From assembly GCF_030845175.1 (NCBI RefSeq), contig NZ_CP132542.1:1647501-1711500 (forward strand): a DNA stretch of 64,000 nucleotides. The letters are read 5' to 3'. The notes beneath the pieces were generated by a model. The model was not told the DNA's origin, made no database searches, and saw only the letters and a list, made by a program, of their open reading frames with translations. Shown here in pieces: positions 35,439 to 44,075 of the stretch. Position 1 is the first letter of the stretch, and every line of letters starts with the position of its first letter. The translations under genes and the position numbers were made by a program. Origin of the DNA: Coralliovum pocilloporae (GTDB lineage Bacteria; Pseudomonadota; Alphaproteobacteria; Rhizobiales; Cohaesibacteraceae).

Positions 35439-35939
35439 ATGACCTGGTTGATTGTCATTGTTGGTCTTGTGGCCATTCAGCGTCTGGGCGAACTGGTTCT
35501 GGCCAATCGCAATACAAAACGTCTGCTCGAACGGGGAGCAGTTGAAATTGGTGCGGCCCATTATCCGGTCATGGTGTTGATGCATTCTGCCTGGCTGGTC
35601 AGCCTGCTGGTCTTCATTCCGCCGGATACGGTGCCCGATCTGGCGCTGCTGGTTGTGTTCGGTCTGCTTCAACTGGGTCGCGTCTGGGTCATTGCCTCGC
35701 TTGGACCGTACTGGACAACCCGCATAATCACCCTGCCGGATGCGCCTCTGGTAACCAGAGGTCCCTACCGTTTTGTGAAGCATCCGAATTATTGGGTCGT
35801 TGCGGGTGAAATTGCCATTCTTCCGCTTGCCTTTGGCTCGATCACTCTGGCTCTGGTGTTCACCGTTCTGAATGCCCTGATCCTGATGATCCGCATTTCT
35901 GCCGAGAATGAAGCCCTGTCTGCCCGCCAGCCCACATAG
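35439..35939 (+). CDS. Isoprenylcysteine carboxyl methyltransferase (ICMT)-family membrane protein, BpsB-like
   Basis: Integral membrane methyltransferase of 166 aa with about four hydrophobic segments (about 1-20, 45-65, 70-90, 130-155). The SAM-binding region reads 'LVTRGPYRFVKHPNYWVVAGE' (about 105-125), the conserved RGPY-R-x2-HPxY block of the ICMT/PEMT fold. Its gap of only 3 bp to the type III PKS gene suggests that it methylates the polyketide rather than a prenylated protein, by analogy with BpsB. The stop codon lies inside a 15-bp tandem duplication. Confidence 0.88.
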   Translation: MTWLIVIVGLVAIQRLGELVLANRNTKRLLERGAVEIGAAHYPVMVLMHSAWLVSLLVFIPPDTVPDLALLVVFGLLQLGRVWVIASLGPYWTTRIITLPDAPLVTRGPYRFVKHPNYWVVAGEIAILPLAFGSITLALVFTVLNALILMIRISAENEALSARQPT

Positions 35940-35955
35940 AGCCAGCCCACATAGA
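35926..35955. repeat. 15-bp tandem duplication across a stop codon
   Basis: GCCAGCCCACATAGA occurs twice without a gap (35926-35940 and 35941-35955). The first copy contains the final codons and TAG of the methyltransferase gene; the second repeats the stop in the 3' flank. Probably a recent slippage event with no effect on the protein. Confidence 0.9.
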
Positions 35956-36028
35956 GCCCCGGTCATCTTGAAACCACACTGATCGTCCATATGTCTTCAT
36001 CGGGTGACGCTTTCACACGAGGATAGAC

Positions 36029-36793
36029 ATGATCGACGCAAAAAAGCTGCTGGATGGTTTTCTGGGCGGTAACGGACAAGGCACAGACGGGCTTGTCGGC
36101 AAAGGCAAGGATTATCTGAGCCAGCATGGTGGCGGCCTTGCAGGCGGTGCGCTGGCCGGTGGTCTAGCGGGCTACATGCTCGGGTCGAAAAAAGGACGCA
36201 AGCTCGGGAAAAAAGCCGTTCAGTATGGCGGTATGGCACTGGTGGCGGGCCTGGCCTACAAAGCCTATCGCGACTGGCAGTCCGGTAGCCCTGCTGCATC
36301 CGGTCAGGCGCCCTCATCATCTGTGCCTCAGGCGGGACATACGACACCCGTGGCAGCACCGATGGAGGGGGAACTTCTGCCTCCGCCACAAGGGTCGCCC
36401 TTTGATCCGCAGACAGTGGACGCCGATGGCGCATCCCTTGGCGTCAAGCTTGTCACAGCCATGATTGCTGCGGCCAAGGCGGACGGGTCCATTGATGCGG
36501 AGGAGCATCGCCGGATTTTTGAGAAGATCGGTCTTCTGGATCTCAGTGGCGACGAAAAGGCGTTTCTGATGGATGAACTCGGCGCACCGTTGGACATTAC
36601 GAGAATTGTCGAAAGCGCGACCAATCAGGAAGAGGCCGTGGAAATCTATACGGCATCTGTGCTGGCCATTGAACCGGATCATCCAGCAGAACAGGCCTAT
36701 CTGCAGATGCTTGCGGCACGATTCGGGCTGGAACCGGCATTGACAGAGCATATTCATGCGGCAATCGCCGTCGCCGCTGAACCGGTCGCATAA
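36029..36793 (+). CDS. DUF533 / TerB-like inner-membrane-associated protein (YebE-like)
   Basis: Protein of 254 aa. Residues about 35-80 are a Gly/Ala-rich stretch ('GGGLAGGALAGGLAGYMLGS', then 'KKGRKLGKKAVQYGG') that probably inserts in the membrane, followed by a Pro/Ser-rich linker and an all-helical TerB-like domain from about 135 ('KLVTAMIAAAKADGSIDAEE' carries the acidic metal-site-like residues). Homologues (YebE) are widespread and of unknown function, some induced by envelope stress. It stands alone between the PKS pair and modABC. Confidence 0.85.
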   Translation: MIDAKKLLDGFLGGNGQGTDGLVGKGKDYLSQHGGGLAGGALAGGLAGYMLGSKKGRKLGKKAVQYGGMALVAGLAYKAYRDWQSGSPAASGQAPSSSVPQAGHTTPVAAPMEGELLPPPQGSPFDPQTVDADGASLGVKLVTAMIAAAKADGSIDAEEHRRIFEKIGLLDLSGDEKAFLMDELGAPLDITRIVESATNQEEAVEIYTASVLAIEPDHPAEQAYLQMLAARFGLEPALTEHIHAAIAVAAEPVA

Positions 36794-36812
36794 TACCAAG
36801 GGCGCAAAGCGA

Positions 36813-36837
36813 CGGTTTGGAAAAACGTTCCAAACCG
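36813..36837. other. 10-bp perfect hairpin before modA
   Basis: CGGTTTGGAA (36813-36822), loop of 5 nt, TTCCAAACCG (36828-36837). No T-run follows, so it is not a standard terminator. It lies 57 bp before the modA start and could be a regulator dyad or an mRNA hairpin. It lacks the ATCGCTATATA-type half sites expected for ModE. Confidence 0.5.
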
Positions 36838-36893
36838 GATCATCGCCGGGTATGGTCAGGGCCAGTCAACGTCAGAGCGAGCCGGGATTGTTC

Positions 36894-37682
36894 ATGTTTG
36901 CGTCTTTCCGTCAGTTGGTATGGTCCGGGCTGCTGTCCGTCCTGATTGCTGTGACCGGTACAGGGTCTTTGCAGGCCGGTGATGAGAACCGGCTTCTGGT
37001 CTTCGCTGCCGCCAGCCTTAAGGACGTTGTCGAGGCGGTGGCGGAGGATTACCAAAAGAAAACCGGGATAAAAGTGGTTGTTTCGGCTGCGGGCAGTTCC
37101 GCCCTTGCCCGACAGGTTGCCGCTGGAGCACCGGCGGACCTCTTCCTCTCGGCAAATCCTGACTGGGTGGACTGGCTGGTTACACGGGGGCGTTTGACAA
37201 CAGAGGATATCCAGCCCTTTGCGTCCAATCGTCTGGTGGTGGTTCAGTCTGCGCAATCAGACAGAGATCCGGGAACCGGGGGCGTTACGCAATCCTTCCC
37301 CTTCGGAGCACGCATCGCCGTTGGTGATCCGGATCATGTCCCGGTTGGAATCTACGCCCGCCGCGCTCTGAAAGAGCTCCAGCTCTGGGATGACCTGTCA
37401 AAGCGGCTGATCCGGGTGGACAATACGCGGGTTGCCCTGTCTCTTGTGGCGCGCGGTGATGTAAATCAAGGTATTGTCTATCAGACTGATGCAATGATCG
37501 CGCCCGATGTAGAGATTGCCGGTCTGTTTGATACTGATCCCGATGCCCCCATTCTTTATGTGGCGGCTGTTCTGGGGGAAGGCGATAATCCCGGAGCGAG
37601 GCGCTTTCTTGCCTTCCTGTCCGGTCAGGAAGGGGTAGAAAGACTGCGGGCTTTCGGATTTGAACCGCTGGCTGACCGGTGA
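36894..37682 (+). CDS. modA: Molybdate ABC transporter, periplasmic binding protein
   Basis: ModA of 262 aa. A Sec signal peptide ends near 'GSLQA' (about residue 26). The mature protein opens 'LLVFAAASLKDVVEAVAEDY', the ModA hallmark in which Ser binds the oxyanion, and later has 'SAAGSSALARQVAAGAPADL'. ATG 36894 has GGGA about 8 nt upstream; the frame extends upstream into the previous gene without support. It captures molybdate (or tungstate) for ModBC, needed for molybdoenzymes such as formate or nitrate enzymes. Confidence 0.95.
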   Translation: MFASFRQLVWSGLLSVLIAVTGTGSLQAGDENRLLVFAAASLKDVVEAVAEDYQKKTGIKVVVSAAGSSALARQVAAGAPADLFLSANPDWVDWLVTRGRLTTEDIQPFASNRLVVVQSAQSDRDPGTGGVTQSFPFGARIAVGDPDHVPVGIYARRALKELQLWDDLSKRLIRVDNTRVALSLVARGDVNQGIVYQTDAMIAPDVEIAGLFDTDPDAPILYVAAVLGEGDNPGARRFLAFLSGQEGVERLRAFGFEPLADR

Positions 37683-37710
37683 GAGCGTAAAGGTGAGTGA
37701 GGCAAGATAA

Positions 37711-38412
37711 ATGGGGTGGGGTGATCCGGAGGCTGCTGCGGCCTTGTGGCTTACGGTACAGGTAGCAGGTACGGCTATTCTGTTCGGCCTGCCGCTTGCG
37801 ATTGCCGTGTCCTATGTGCTGGCCCGATATCGGTTCCCCGGCCATATGCTGTTGAACGGTCTTGTGCATCTGCCGCTGGTGATGCCGCCGGTGGTGACAG
37901 GATATGGTCTTCTGCTTCTGTTTGGCCCGGCTGGACCGTTGGGTCGGTTTCTCAATGATGTTTTTGGTGTCGGTCTGGCTTTCCGCTGGACGGGCGCAGC
38001 CCTTGCTGCGGCCATCATGGCCTTTCCACTGATGGTCAGGCCCATTCGCGTTGCCATTGAAAGCGTCGACATGGGGCTTGAATCCGCCGCGGAAACGCTC
38101 GGTGCCAATCGTGTCATGGTGTTCTTCACAGTCACCCTGCCTCTGGCTCTGCCAGGCATTCTGGCGGCGGCTATCCTCGGCTTTGCCAAGGCGCTTGGCG
38201 AGTTTGGCGCAACCATCACCTTCGTTTCGAATATCCCTGGAGAAACACGAACACTGGCTCTGGCAATCTACTCGCTGACCCAGTCCCCTGATGGAGACAG
38301 AGCAGCTCTGATGCTGGCGGGTCTGGCGGCGGTCCTGGCTTTCTCTGCGGTTATCGCCTCAGAAGTTGTTGTCCGCCGCATGCAGGCGCGGTTGAGCGGA
38401 GGGAGACGCTGA
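37711..38412 (+). CDS. modB: Molybdate ABC transporter permease
   Basis: Inner-membrane permease of 233 aa with five to six hydrophobic segments. 'LNGLVHLPLVMPPVVTGYGL' is the ModB-typical region and 'EFGATITFVSNIPGETRTLAL' follows the EAA loop ('AAETLGANRVMVFFTVTLPL'), which contacts ModC. It overlaps modC by one base (TGATG). Confidence 0.95.
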   Translation: MGWGDPEAAAALWLTVQVAGTAILFGLPLAIAVSYVLARYRFPGHMLLNGLVHLPLVMPPVVTGYGLLLLFGPAGPLGRFLNDVFGVGLAFRWTGAALAAAIMAFPLMVRPIRVAIESVDMGLESAAETLGANRVMVFFTVTLPLALPGILAAAILGFAKALGEFGATITFVSNIPGETRTLALAIYSLTQSPDGDRAALMLAGLAAVLAFSAVIASEVVVRRMQARLSGGRR

Positions 38413-39503
38413 TGCTGGACGTGATGCTTGAAGGCGATTCCGGGGCGTTTCATATCGACCTGGCGTTTCAGTCCACCAGTGATGTTACGGCTCTGTTCGG
38501 GCCGTCCGGCTCGGGCAAGTCGACAATTGTCAATATGATTGCAGGCCTGCGCCGCCCCCGCAACGGACGGATTGTTGTCCGCGATGAAGTGTTGTTTGAC
38601 AGCGAGAAAGGGATTGATGTCCCGGCCCGCAAGCGCCGGGTTGGCTACGTGTTCCAGGACAGTCGGCTGTTCCCGCATCTCTCGGTCAGGCGCAATCTGA
38701 CCTATGCCAGGCTTGCCGGACGCCGTGCAGCCAGAGGCCTGTTCGAGGAAGTGGTTGAACTGCTTGAGCTCGGGCCGCATCTGGACCGTCATCCCCAGAC
38801 ATTGTCCGGTGGTGAAAAACAGCGCGTTGCCATTGGCCGGGCCTTGTTGTCTGATCCGAAGCTCTTGCTGATGGATGAACCGCTGGCATCCCTTGATCAG
38901 GCTTTGAAGGGTGAAATCCTCCCCTATCTCGACCGCCTGCATCGGGAAACGCACCTGCCGATTATCTATGTGAGCCATTCCCTTGGGGAAGTGTCGCGGT
39001 TTGCCGAAACCATGGTGATCATTTCAGATGGCAAGTTGAAAGCCATGGGGCCTGTGACGGATGTCATGACACGGCTTGATCTGGGGCCGGCCACCGGACG
39101 ACACGAGGCCAGCTCGCTGATCAGCGGGCGTGTGGTTGACTATGATGCGCCCTATGACCTGACACGTATCCGGGTCGGGTCCCAGCATCTTGAAATTCCG
39201 GGAACTGTCGGCACCCGTGATGTACCCATCCGACTGAGGCTTCGGGCGCGGGATATCTCAATTGCCCGCAATCTTGGTCCGGATACAAGGTTGTCGATCA
39301 GGAACAGATTGCAGGGCCGTGTCGAGGCCATTTCGCAGGAGCAGGGTGCCTATGCCGAAGTGGTGGTGAATGTGGATGGCCAGAAGCTGCGCGTCAGGCT
39401 GACCCGGCGGTCCATTGATGATCTGGAAATCACCGAGGGTGTTGAGGTCTCGGTTCTGATCAAGGCCATCGCCATAGACCGTCGGATGCTGCAGACCGCA
39501 TAA
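38412..39503 (+). CDS. modC: Molybdate ABC transporter ATPase
   Basis: ABC ATPase of 363 aa. Walker A is GPSGSGKST (about 31-39), the signature 'LSGGEKQRVAIGRAL' and Walker B 'LLLMDEPLASLD', with the switch His in 'YVSHSLGE'. The C-terminal MOP/TOBE domain ('LSIRNRLQGRVEAISQEQGA') binds molybdate and can give trans-inhibition. Completes modABC in one operon. Confidence 0.96.
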   Translation: MLDVMLEGDSGAFHIDLAFQSTSDVTALFGPSGSGKSTIVNMIAGLRRPRNGRIVVRDEVLFDSEKGIDVPARKRRVGYVFQDSRLFPHLSVRRNLTYARLAGRRAARGLFEEVVELLELGPHLDRHPQTLSGGEKQRVAIGRALLSDPKLLLMDEPLASLDQALKGEILPYLDRLHRETHLPIIYVSHSLGEVSRFAETMVIISDGKLKAMGPVTDVMTRLDLGPATGRHEASSLISGRVVDYDAPYDLTRIRVGSQHLEIPGTVGTRDVPIRLRLRARDISIARNLGPDTRLSIRNRLQGRVEAISQEQGAYAEVVVNVDGQKLRVRLTRRSIDDLEITEGVEVSVLIKAIAIDRRMLQTA

Positions 39504-39607
39504 ATGGTATGCTTCTGGCGTCGTAAGCTCTTGAAACTATCCCGTATTTCCTGCGATCTTGCTCCCTGGATCCGAACAGACCGGCTCATGCCAAGGGTGC
39601 ACGATTG

Positions 39608-41371
39608 ATGAGTATACGGCCCAAGATGCGGAAAGTGGACAAGCGGCAGGCCTATCTGGGGCTGCTGGTTCTGACCGCAGTCTGTTTCGTTCTGGTGATT
39701 GGTGCCGGACAGATTTCCCGCCAGGTTTATCTGGATGACGAGCTGACACGCGGCAGGGAGACACTCAGGTCTCATGCCACAAACCTGCAGAGCACTCTGG
39801 ATAAATACAGGGTTCTGACACCGGTTCTGGCCCGGATGCCGGATGTGGAACGTCTGCTGGATGAGCCGGACAATCCGTCTCATCAGGAGGCGATTCGCCT
39901 TTTGTCATCGGCACAGAACCTGTCCGGCGTAACCCGGCTTGAAGTGCTGAATGCCAAGGGGCTGCTGCTGGCCGGAGTGAGAGATGATCGTCTTGAACGC
40001 AGTGTGCAGGGCGTTCGTGGTGACGCGTTCCGTGATGCATTGCAGGGCCGTTTGGGGCGGGACTTTGTTACAGAACCTGATGGTCAGCGGGCCTATGTTT
40101 TTGCGGCTCCTGTACGGGCGCGCGGTGCGGTTATTGGTGTTCTGCGTGTGCGTGTGCCTCTTGAAGATATAGAACAGGCCTGGGCACTTTCCCGGGATCC
40201 TATTCTGGCCATTGACGGGCTCGGGCGCATTTTCCTGACCAATCAGGCAGAATGGCGCTTGCGGAATTTCCAGGAAGTGACAGGCAGGGCTCCCTACCAT
40301 CCGGATCTTGATACGGCGCAATTGCCTGCGCTGGACAAGGCCTATCGCAATCTTTCCCAGGACTTGCCATTGCTCGGCTGGCGCCTCCACATGTTTGTGG
40401 ATGTGTCCCAGGCGCGGGCTCTGTCGACCAGCATTGTCACGATATCGGCTCTTGTTGCACTGTTCCTGGTTCTTGGGGCGTGGGTCCTGACCGAGCGGTT
40501 TATCCGCCGGAATGTCAATGCTCGCAAGGGTTTGGCTGATGCACTGCGTCTTGAGCGAAAGGTTCGGGACCGAACACGGGATCTGACATCCGCCAACCGG
40601 CAACTGGCGCATGAGGTGCGTGACAGGGAGGCTGCCGAGGAAGAATTGCGGAAGACACAGGCCGAGCTGGTCCAGTCAGCAAAGCTGGCAGCTCTCGGTC
40701 AGATGTCGGCCATGATCGCCCATGAGTTCAACCAGCCTCTGGCGGCTCTGCGATCCTATACTGACAATACCCGTATGCTTCTGGATATGGGCAAGGTGGA
40801 CAAGGCGGACGAAACCCTTGTCCGGGTTCTGTCGGTAACAGATCGCATGGGGAAGCTTGGCAAGTCGCTGAAGACATTTGCCCGCAAGCCTGACCTGTCG
40901 AGCAAGCCCGTCCCTGTCTCAACGGTCGTTGATGAGATGCTTCTGCTGCTCAAGCCTCGCGCGGACAAGGAGGGTGTGCGTCTCGAACTGGATCTGGAAG
41001 ACGGGCTCGAAGTTCTCGCAGGGGCGGTTCGTCTCGGTCAGGTGCTGGTCAATCTCGCGTCAAACGCCCTTGATGTCTTTGAGAACGAAGAAAACAAGGT
41101 GGTTCGGATCAGCGCCAGATCAGAGGGAAACATGGGTCTGATCTGTGTGACAGACAACGGTCCGGGTATCGATCCGGATCTTGGCGACAGCATTTTTGAT
41201 CCTTTTGTGACCAGCAAATCGGTCGGCTCAGGCCTTGGGCTTGGCCTGCCGATTGCCTATAACATCATCCGGGACTTTGGCGGCAGGCTGTCAATTGCGT
41301 CCACCTCTGATGAGGGGACCATGTTTGAAATCCGCTTGCCGCGCGTCATGAGTGAGAAGGACGCAGAATGA
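39608..41371 (+). CDS. dctB: DctB-type sensor histidine kinase
   Basis: Membrane histidine kinase of 587 aa. TM1 is at about 18-38, a double-Cache-like periplasmic sensor spans about 40-285, and TM2 is at about 286-305 ('TISALVALFLVLGAWVL'). A coiled-coil linker leads to HisKA with the phospho-His in 'MSAMIAHEFNQPLAALRSY', then HATPase with N box 'LVNLASNALDVF', G1 'DNGPGID' and G2 'GSGLGLGLPIAYNI'. ATG 39608 is chosen over the adjacent TTG. It overlaps its partner regulator by 4 bp (ATGA). It should sense C4-dicarboxylates or a similar TRAP substrate; ligand inferred from the family. Confidence 0.9.
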   Translation: MSIRPKMRKVDKRQAYLGLLVLTAVCFVLVIGAGQISRQVYLDDELTRGRETLRSHATNLQSTLDKYRVLTPVLARMPDVERLLDEPDNPSHQEAIRLLSSAQNLSGVTRLEVLNAKGLLLAGVRDDRLERSVQGVRGDAFRDALQGRLGRDFVTEPDGQRAYVFAAPVRARGAVIGVLRVRVPLEDIEQAWALSRDPILAIDGLGRIFLTNQAEWRLRNFQEVTGRAPYHPDLDTAQLPALDKAYRNLSQDLPLLGWRLHMFVDVSQARALSTSIVTISALVALFLVLGAWVLTERFIRRNVNARKGLADALRLERKVRDRTRDLTSANRQLAHEVRDREAAEEELRKTQAELVQSAKLAALGQMSAMIAHEFNQPLAALRSYTDNTRMLLDMGKVDKADETLVRVLSVTDRMGKLGKSLKTFARKPDLSSKPVPVSTVVDEMLLLLKPRADKEGVRLELDLEDGLEVLAGAVRLGQVLVNLASNALDVFENEENKVVRISARSEGNMGLICVTDNGPGIDPDLGDSIFDPFVTSKSVGSGLGLGLPIAYNIIRDFGGRLSIASTSDEGTMFEIRLPRVMSEKDAE

Positions 41372-42750
41372 ACGAGCCAGTACAGGTTTATCTGGTCGAT
41401 GACGACGATGATCTGCGTCATGCCCTGATGCAGGGGCTGGAGCTGGCCGGGTTCGGCGTTCAGGGCTTTTCCGGTGGATCAGATGTGCTGGAATGTGTGG
41501 GGCGCGATTTCGAAGGCATCGTTGTCTGCGATATCCGCATGCCGGGCATGGATGGTCTGGGTGTCCTGAAGGCAATTCTTGATCTGGATGCGGCGCTGCC
41601 CGTTATTCTGATCACCGGTCATGGTGATGTGCCCGTTGCCGTCGAAGCCATGCGCAGCGGGGCTTATGATTTCATCGAGAAACCGTTCCCGGTCAGCGAT
41701 CTGGTGGCGGTGGTCAAGCGGGCGCTCGAAAAACGGCGTCTGGTTCTCGAAAACCGGGTTCTGCGCGACTATGTGGATGGTCGACAGGGGCTTGAGGAAA
41801 CCATAGTCGGGCGTTCGCCGGGTATCGTGCATCTGCGCAATCAGGTTTCCATGCTGGCAGGCACTGACATCGATATCCTGCTGATGGGAGAAACCGGGTC
41901 AGGCAAGGAAGTGGTGGCCCGCGCCCTGCATGATCATGGTCCCAGAAAGAAAGAGCCCTTTGTGGCCATCAACTGTGCTGCCATGCCTGCAGATATCTTT
42001 GAATCAGAACTGTTCGGCCACGAAAAGGGCACCTTTACCGGTGCGCATGAACGCCGTATCGGGAAGCTGGAACACGCTGGAAATGGCACGGTCTTTCTTG
42101 ATGAGATTGAATCCATGCCGCTCGATCTTCAGGCCAAACTGCTGAGAGTTATTGAAACCCGCAGTATTGAACGGCTGGGCTCCAACACGGCTCTGCCTTT
42201 GGGGGCGCGGTTCGTTGCAGCCACCAAGGCGGATCTGGAAGGCCTGAGCCGCCAGGGGAAATTCCGTGAGGATCTGGTTTATCGTCTGAATGTGGTGACT
42301 CTGACCATCCCGCCCTTGCGACAAAGACGGGAAGATGTGTTGCTGCTGTTTCATCATCTGGCGCGGTTGGCCCGAGCCCGCTATCGGCAGGATTACCCCG
42401 AACCGTCGGCTGACCTGCAGCGCCGGCTGCTGGCTCAGGACTGGCCCGGCAATGTCCGTGAGCTGCGCAATGTGGCTGACAGGTTTGTTCTGGGCCTGAT
42501 GCCGGACGAGCAGGGGTTATCCGGTGAGGCCCCAGAGGCCTCAGGACGGGAGGCCAGTGGTGGAACCCTGTCCGAGCAGGTGGCCCGCTTTGAGAAGCAG
42601 GTACTTGTTGATGAAATCCGACGGCAGGGTGGCAGCCTCAAGGCCACCTATGAGACGCTCGGGCTGTCGCGGAAAGGGCTTTATGACAAGATGCAGAAAT
42701 ATCGCATTGATCGTCAGGACCTGATTGAAGCGGATGGGCAGGATTCGTAA
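41368..42750 (+). CDS. dctD: DctD-type sigma-54-dependent response regulator
   Basis: NtrC-family activator of 460 aa. The receiver (about 1-120) keeps the phospho-Asp in 'IVVCDIRMPGMDGLGVL'. The AAA+ domain has Walker A 'GETGSGKEVV', the sigma-54 contact loop as GTFTGA (Thr where most have Ala) and Walker B 'GTVFLDEIES'. A Fis-type HTH closes the protein ('GGSLKATYETLGLSRKGLYDKM'). It is coupled to the DctB gene and lies 162 bp before dctP, whose promoter is of sigma-54 type, giving a self-contained regulatory circuit. Confidence 0.94.
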   Translation: MNEPVQVYLVDDDDDLRHALMQGLELAGFGVQGFSGGSDVLECVGRDFEGIVVCDIRMPGMDGLGVLKAILDLDAALPVILITGHGDVPVAVEAMRSGAYDFIEKPFPVSDLVAVVKRALEKRRLVLENRVLRDYVDGRQGLEETIVGRSPGIVHLRNQVSMLAGTDIDILLMGETGSGKEVVARALHDHGPRKKEPFVAINCAAMPADIFESELFGHEKGTFTGAHERRIGKLEHAGNGTVFLDEIESMPLDLQAKLLRVIETRSIERLGSNTALPLGARFVAATKADLEGLSRQGKFREDLVYRLNVVTLTIPPLRQRREDVLLLFHHLARLARARYRQDYPEPSADLQRRLLAQDWPGNVRELRNVADRFVLGLMPDEQGLSGEAPEASGREASGGTLSEQVARFEKQVLVDEIRRQGGSLKATYETLGLSRKGLYDKMQKYRIDRQDLIEADGQDS

Positions 42751-42769
42751 CATCCGCCATGAGTAGTGT

Positions 42770-42781
42770 GTAGAAATCTAC
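42770..42781. promoter_or_regulatory. Candidate activator site for the DctD-type regulator
   Basis: GTAGA-AA-TCTAC dyad, 54 bp upstream of the -24 element of the dctP promoter, at a distance usual for an NtrC-type enhancer. Arms are short and no second copy is obvious, so confidence is low. Confidence 0.35.
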
Positions 42782-42835
42782 CCATTTCAGGTGGGTTGAG
42801 CTGGTATTTTTGTTGTATTTCTCCCGTTTTTCAGT

Positions 42836-42852
42836 TTGGCACGCTGTTTGCT
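42836..42852 (+). promoter_or_regulatory. Sigma-54 (-24/-12) promoter of the TRAP operon
   Basis: TTGGCAC (42836-42842), 5 nt, TTGCT (42848-42852): a near-perfect match to the RpoN consensus TGGCACG-N4-TTGCW, 60 bp before the dctP start. It agrees with the adjacent sigma-54 activator gene. Confidence 0.9.
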
Positions 42853-42912
42853 GACATATCCGTGAACATGAGGCGGCAAGCCTCACACATGCGTTCCAAG
42901 GGAGGATTTCAA

Positions 42913-43902
42913 ATGAAACGCATTCTTCTGTCCGCAATTGCGGCTTTTGCCTTTTCCACGCCGGCTCTTGCCCAGTGTGATCCGGGCGAAACGGTTATCA
43001 AGTTCAGCCATGTGACAGCTGCATCTGGCCACCCCAAAGGTGAGGCCGCGTCTCTTCTGTCCGAGCGTATCAATGAGCGTATGAACGGCAAGGCCTGCAT
43101 GGAAGTCTTCCCGAACTCTCAGCTCTTTGATGACAACAAGGTTCTGGAAGCCCTGCTGCTTGGTGATGTGCAGATGGCAGCTCCGTCGCTTGCCAAGTTC
43201 GAGCGCTACACCAAGAAATTCCGTCTCTTCGATCTGCCGTTCCTCTTCAACGACATCAATGCGGTGGATAAGTTCCAGAATTCGGACGCTGGCCAGGGCC
43301 TTCTGCGCGTAATGGAAGACAAGGGCCTCCTTGGTCTTGGTTACTGGCACAATGGCATGAAGCACTTCTCTGCCAACAAGCCGCTTGTGGCGCCGACAGA
43401 TGCATCAGGCCTGAAGTTCCGCGTTCAGACCTCTGATGTGGCTGTTTCCATGATTGAGGCACTGGGCGGTAACCCGCAGAAACTGGCCTTTAAGGAAGTC
43501 TATGGCGCTCTGCAGACCGGTGTTGTCGATGGTCAGGAAAACACATGGTCGAACATCTACACCAAGAAGTTCTTCGAAGTTCAGGATGGTGTGACTGCAA
43601 CCAATCACCAGGTTCTTGACTATCTCGTCGTGACATCTGCCGAGTGGTGGAATGGCCTGCCGGATGACCTGCGTACCGAACTGAAAGCGGTCTTTGATGA
43701 AGTGACAGCTGAGCGGAACGCTCTGTCCACTGAAATCAACCAGAAGAACAAGGCCCGTATTGTTGAGGCTGGTGCCACCATCCGCGAACTGTCTGCTGAA
43801 GAGCGTCAGCAGTGGATTGATGCCATGAAGCCGGTTTGGGGCAAGTTTGAAGGCGATATCGGTGCAGACCTGATTTCTGCAGCGCAGTCAGCCAATCAGT
43901 AA
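42913..43902 (+). CDS. dctP: TRAP transporter periplasmic solute-binding protein
   Basis: DctP-family binding protein of 329 aa. A Sec signal peptide ends at 'TPALAQ' (about residue 20). 'VIKFSHVTAASGHPKGEAAS' opens the mature fold and the conserved ligand Arg lies in 'GLKFRVQTSDVAVSMIEALG'. GGAGG 7 nt before ATG 42913 fixes the start. Relatives bind succinate, malate and fumarate; 'ALQTGVVDGQENTWSNIYTKKF' is the family's dimer and ligand region. Other 2-oxoacids or sugar acids cannot be excluded. Confidence 0.93.
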   Translation: MKRILLSAIAAFAFSTPALAQCDPGETVIKFSHVTAASGHPKGEAASLLSERINERMNGKACMEVFPNSQLFDDNKVLEALLLGDVQMAAPSLAKFERYTKKFRLFDLPFLFNDINAVDKFQNSDAGQGLLRVMEDKGLLGLGYWHNGMKHFSANKPLVAPTDASGLKFRVQTSDVAVSMIEALGGNPQKLAFKEVYGALQTGVVDGQENTWSNIYTKKFFEVQDGVTATNHQVLDYLVVTSAEWWNGLPDDLRTELKAVFDEVTAERNALSTEINQKNKARIVEAGATIRELSAEERQQWIDAMKPVWGKFEGDIGADLISAAQSANQ

Positions 43903-43920
43903 GACCACCTCACTCTGTTG

Positions 43921-43976
43921 AGGGGCTCGCCCAGGCTGAATTCTTATCAAATTCAGACCGGATTCGGCGGGCCCCT
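43921..43976 (+). terminator. Intra-operon hairpin (attenuator-like) after dctP
   Basis: Outer stem AGGGGCTCGCC (43921-43931) with GGCGGGCCCCT (43966-43976, one T-G pair), enclosing an inner hairpin CTGAATT (43936-43942)/AATTCAG (43950-43956), followed by TCTTTC. It lies between the binding-protein gene and the permease genes and probably lowers read-through or protects the dctP mRNA 3' end. Confidence 0.7.
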
Positions 43977-44075
43977 TCTTTCATCCTCATGTAAATGGCG
44001 TGTCGCCCCGGACTGCCTTCGGCCAGACTGTTCTGTCCGGAGAATGGTGCGACGCGGACGAATTGGAGAGCCGCC

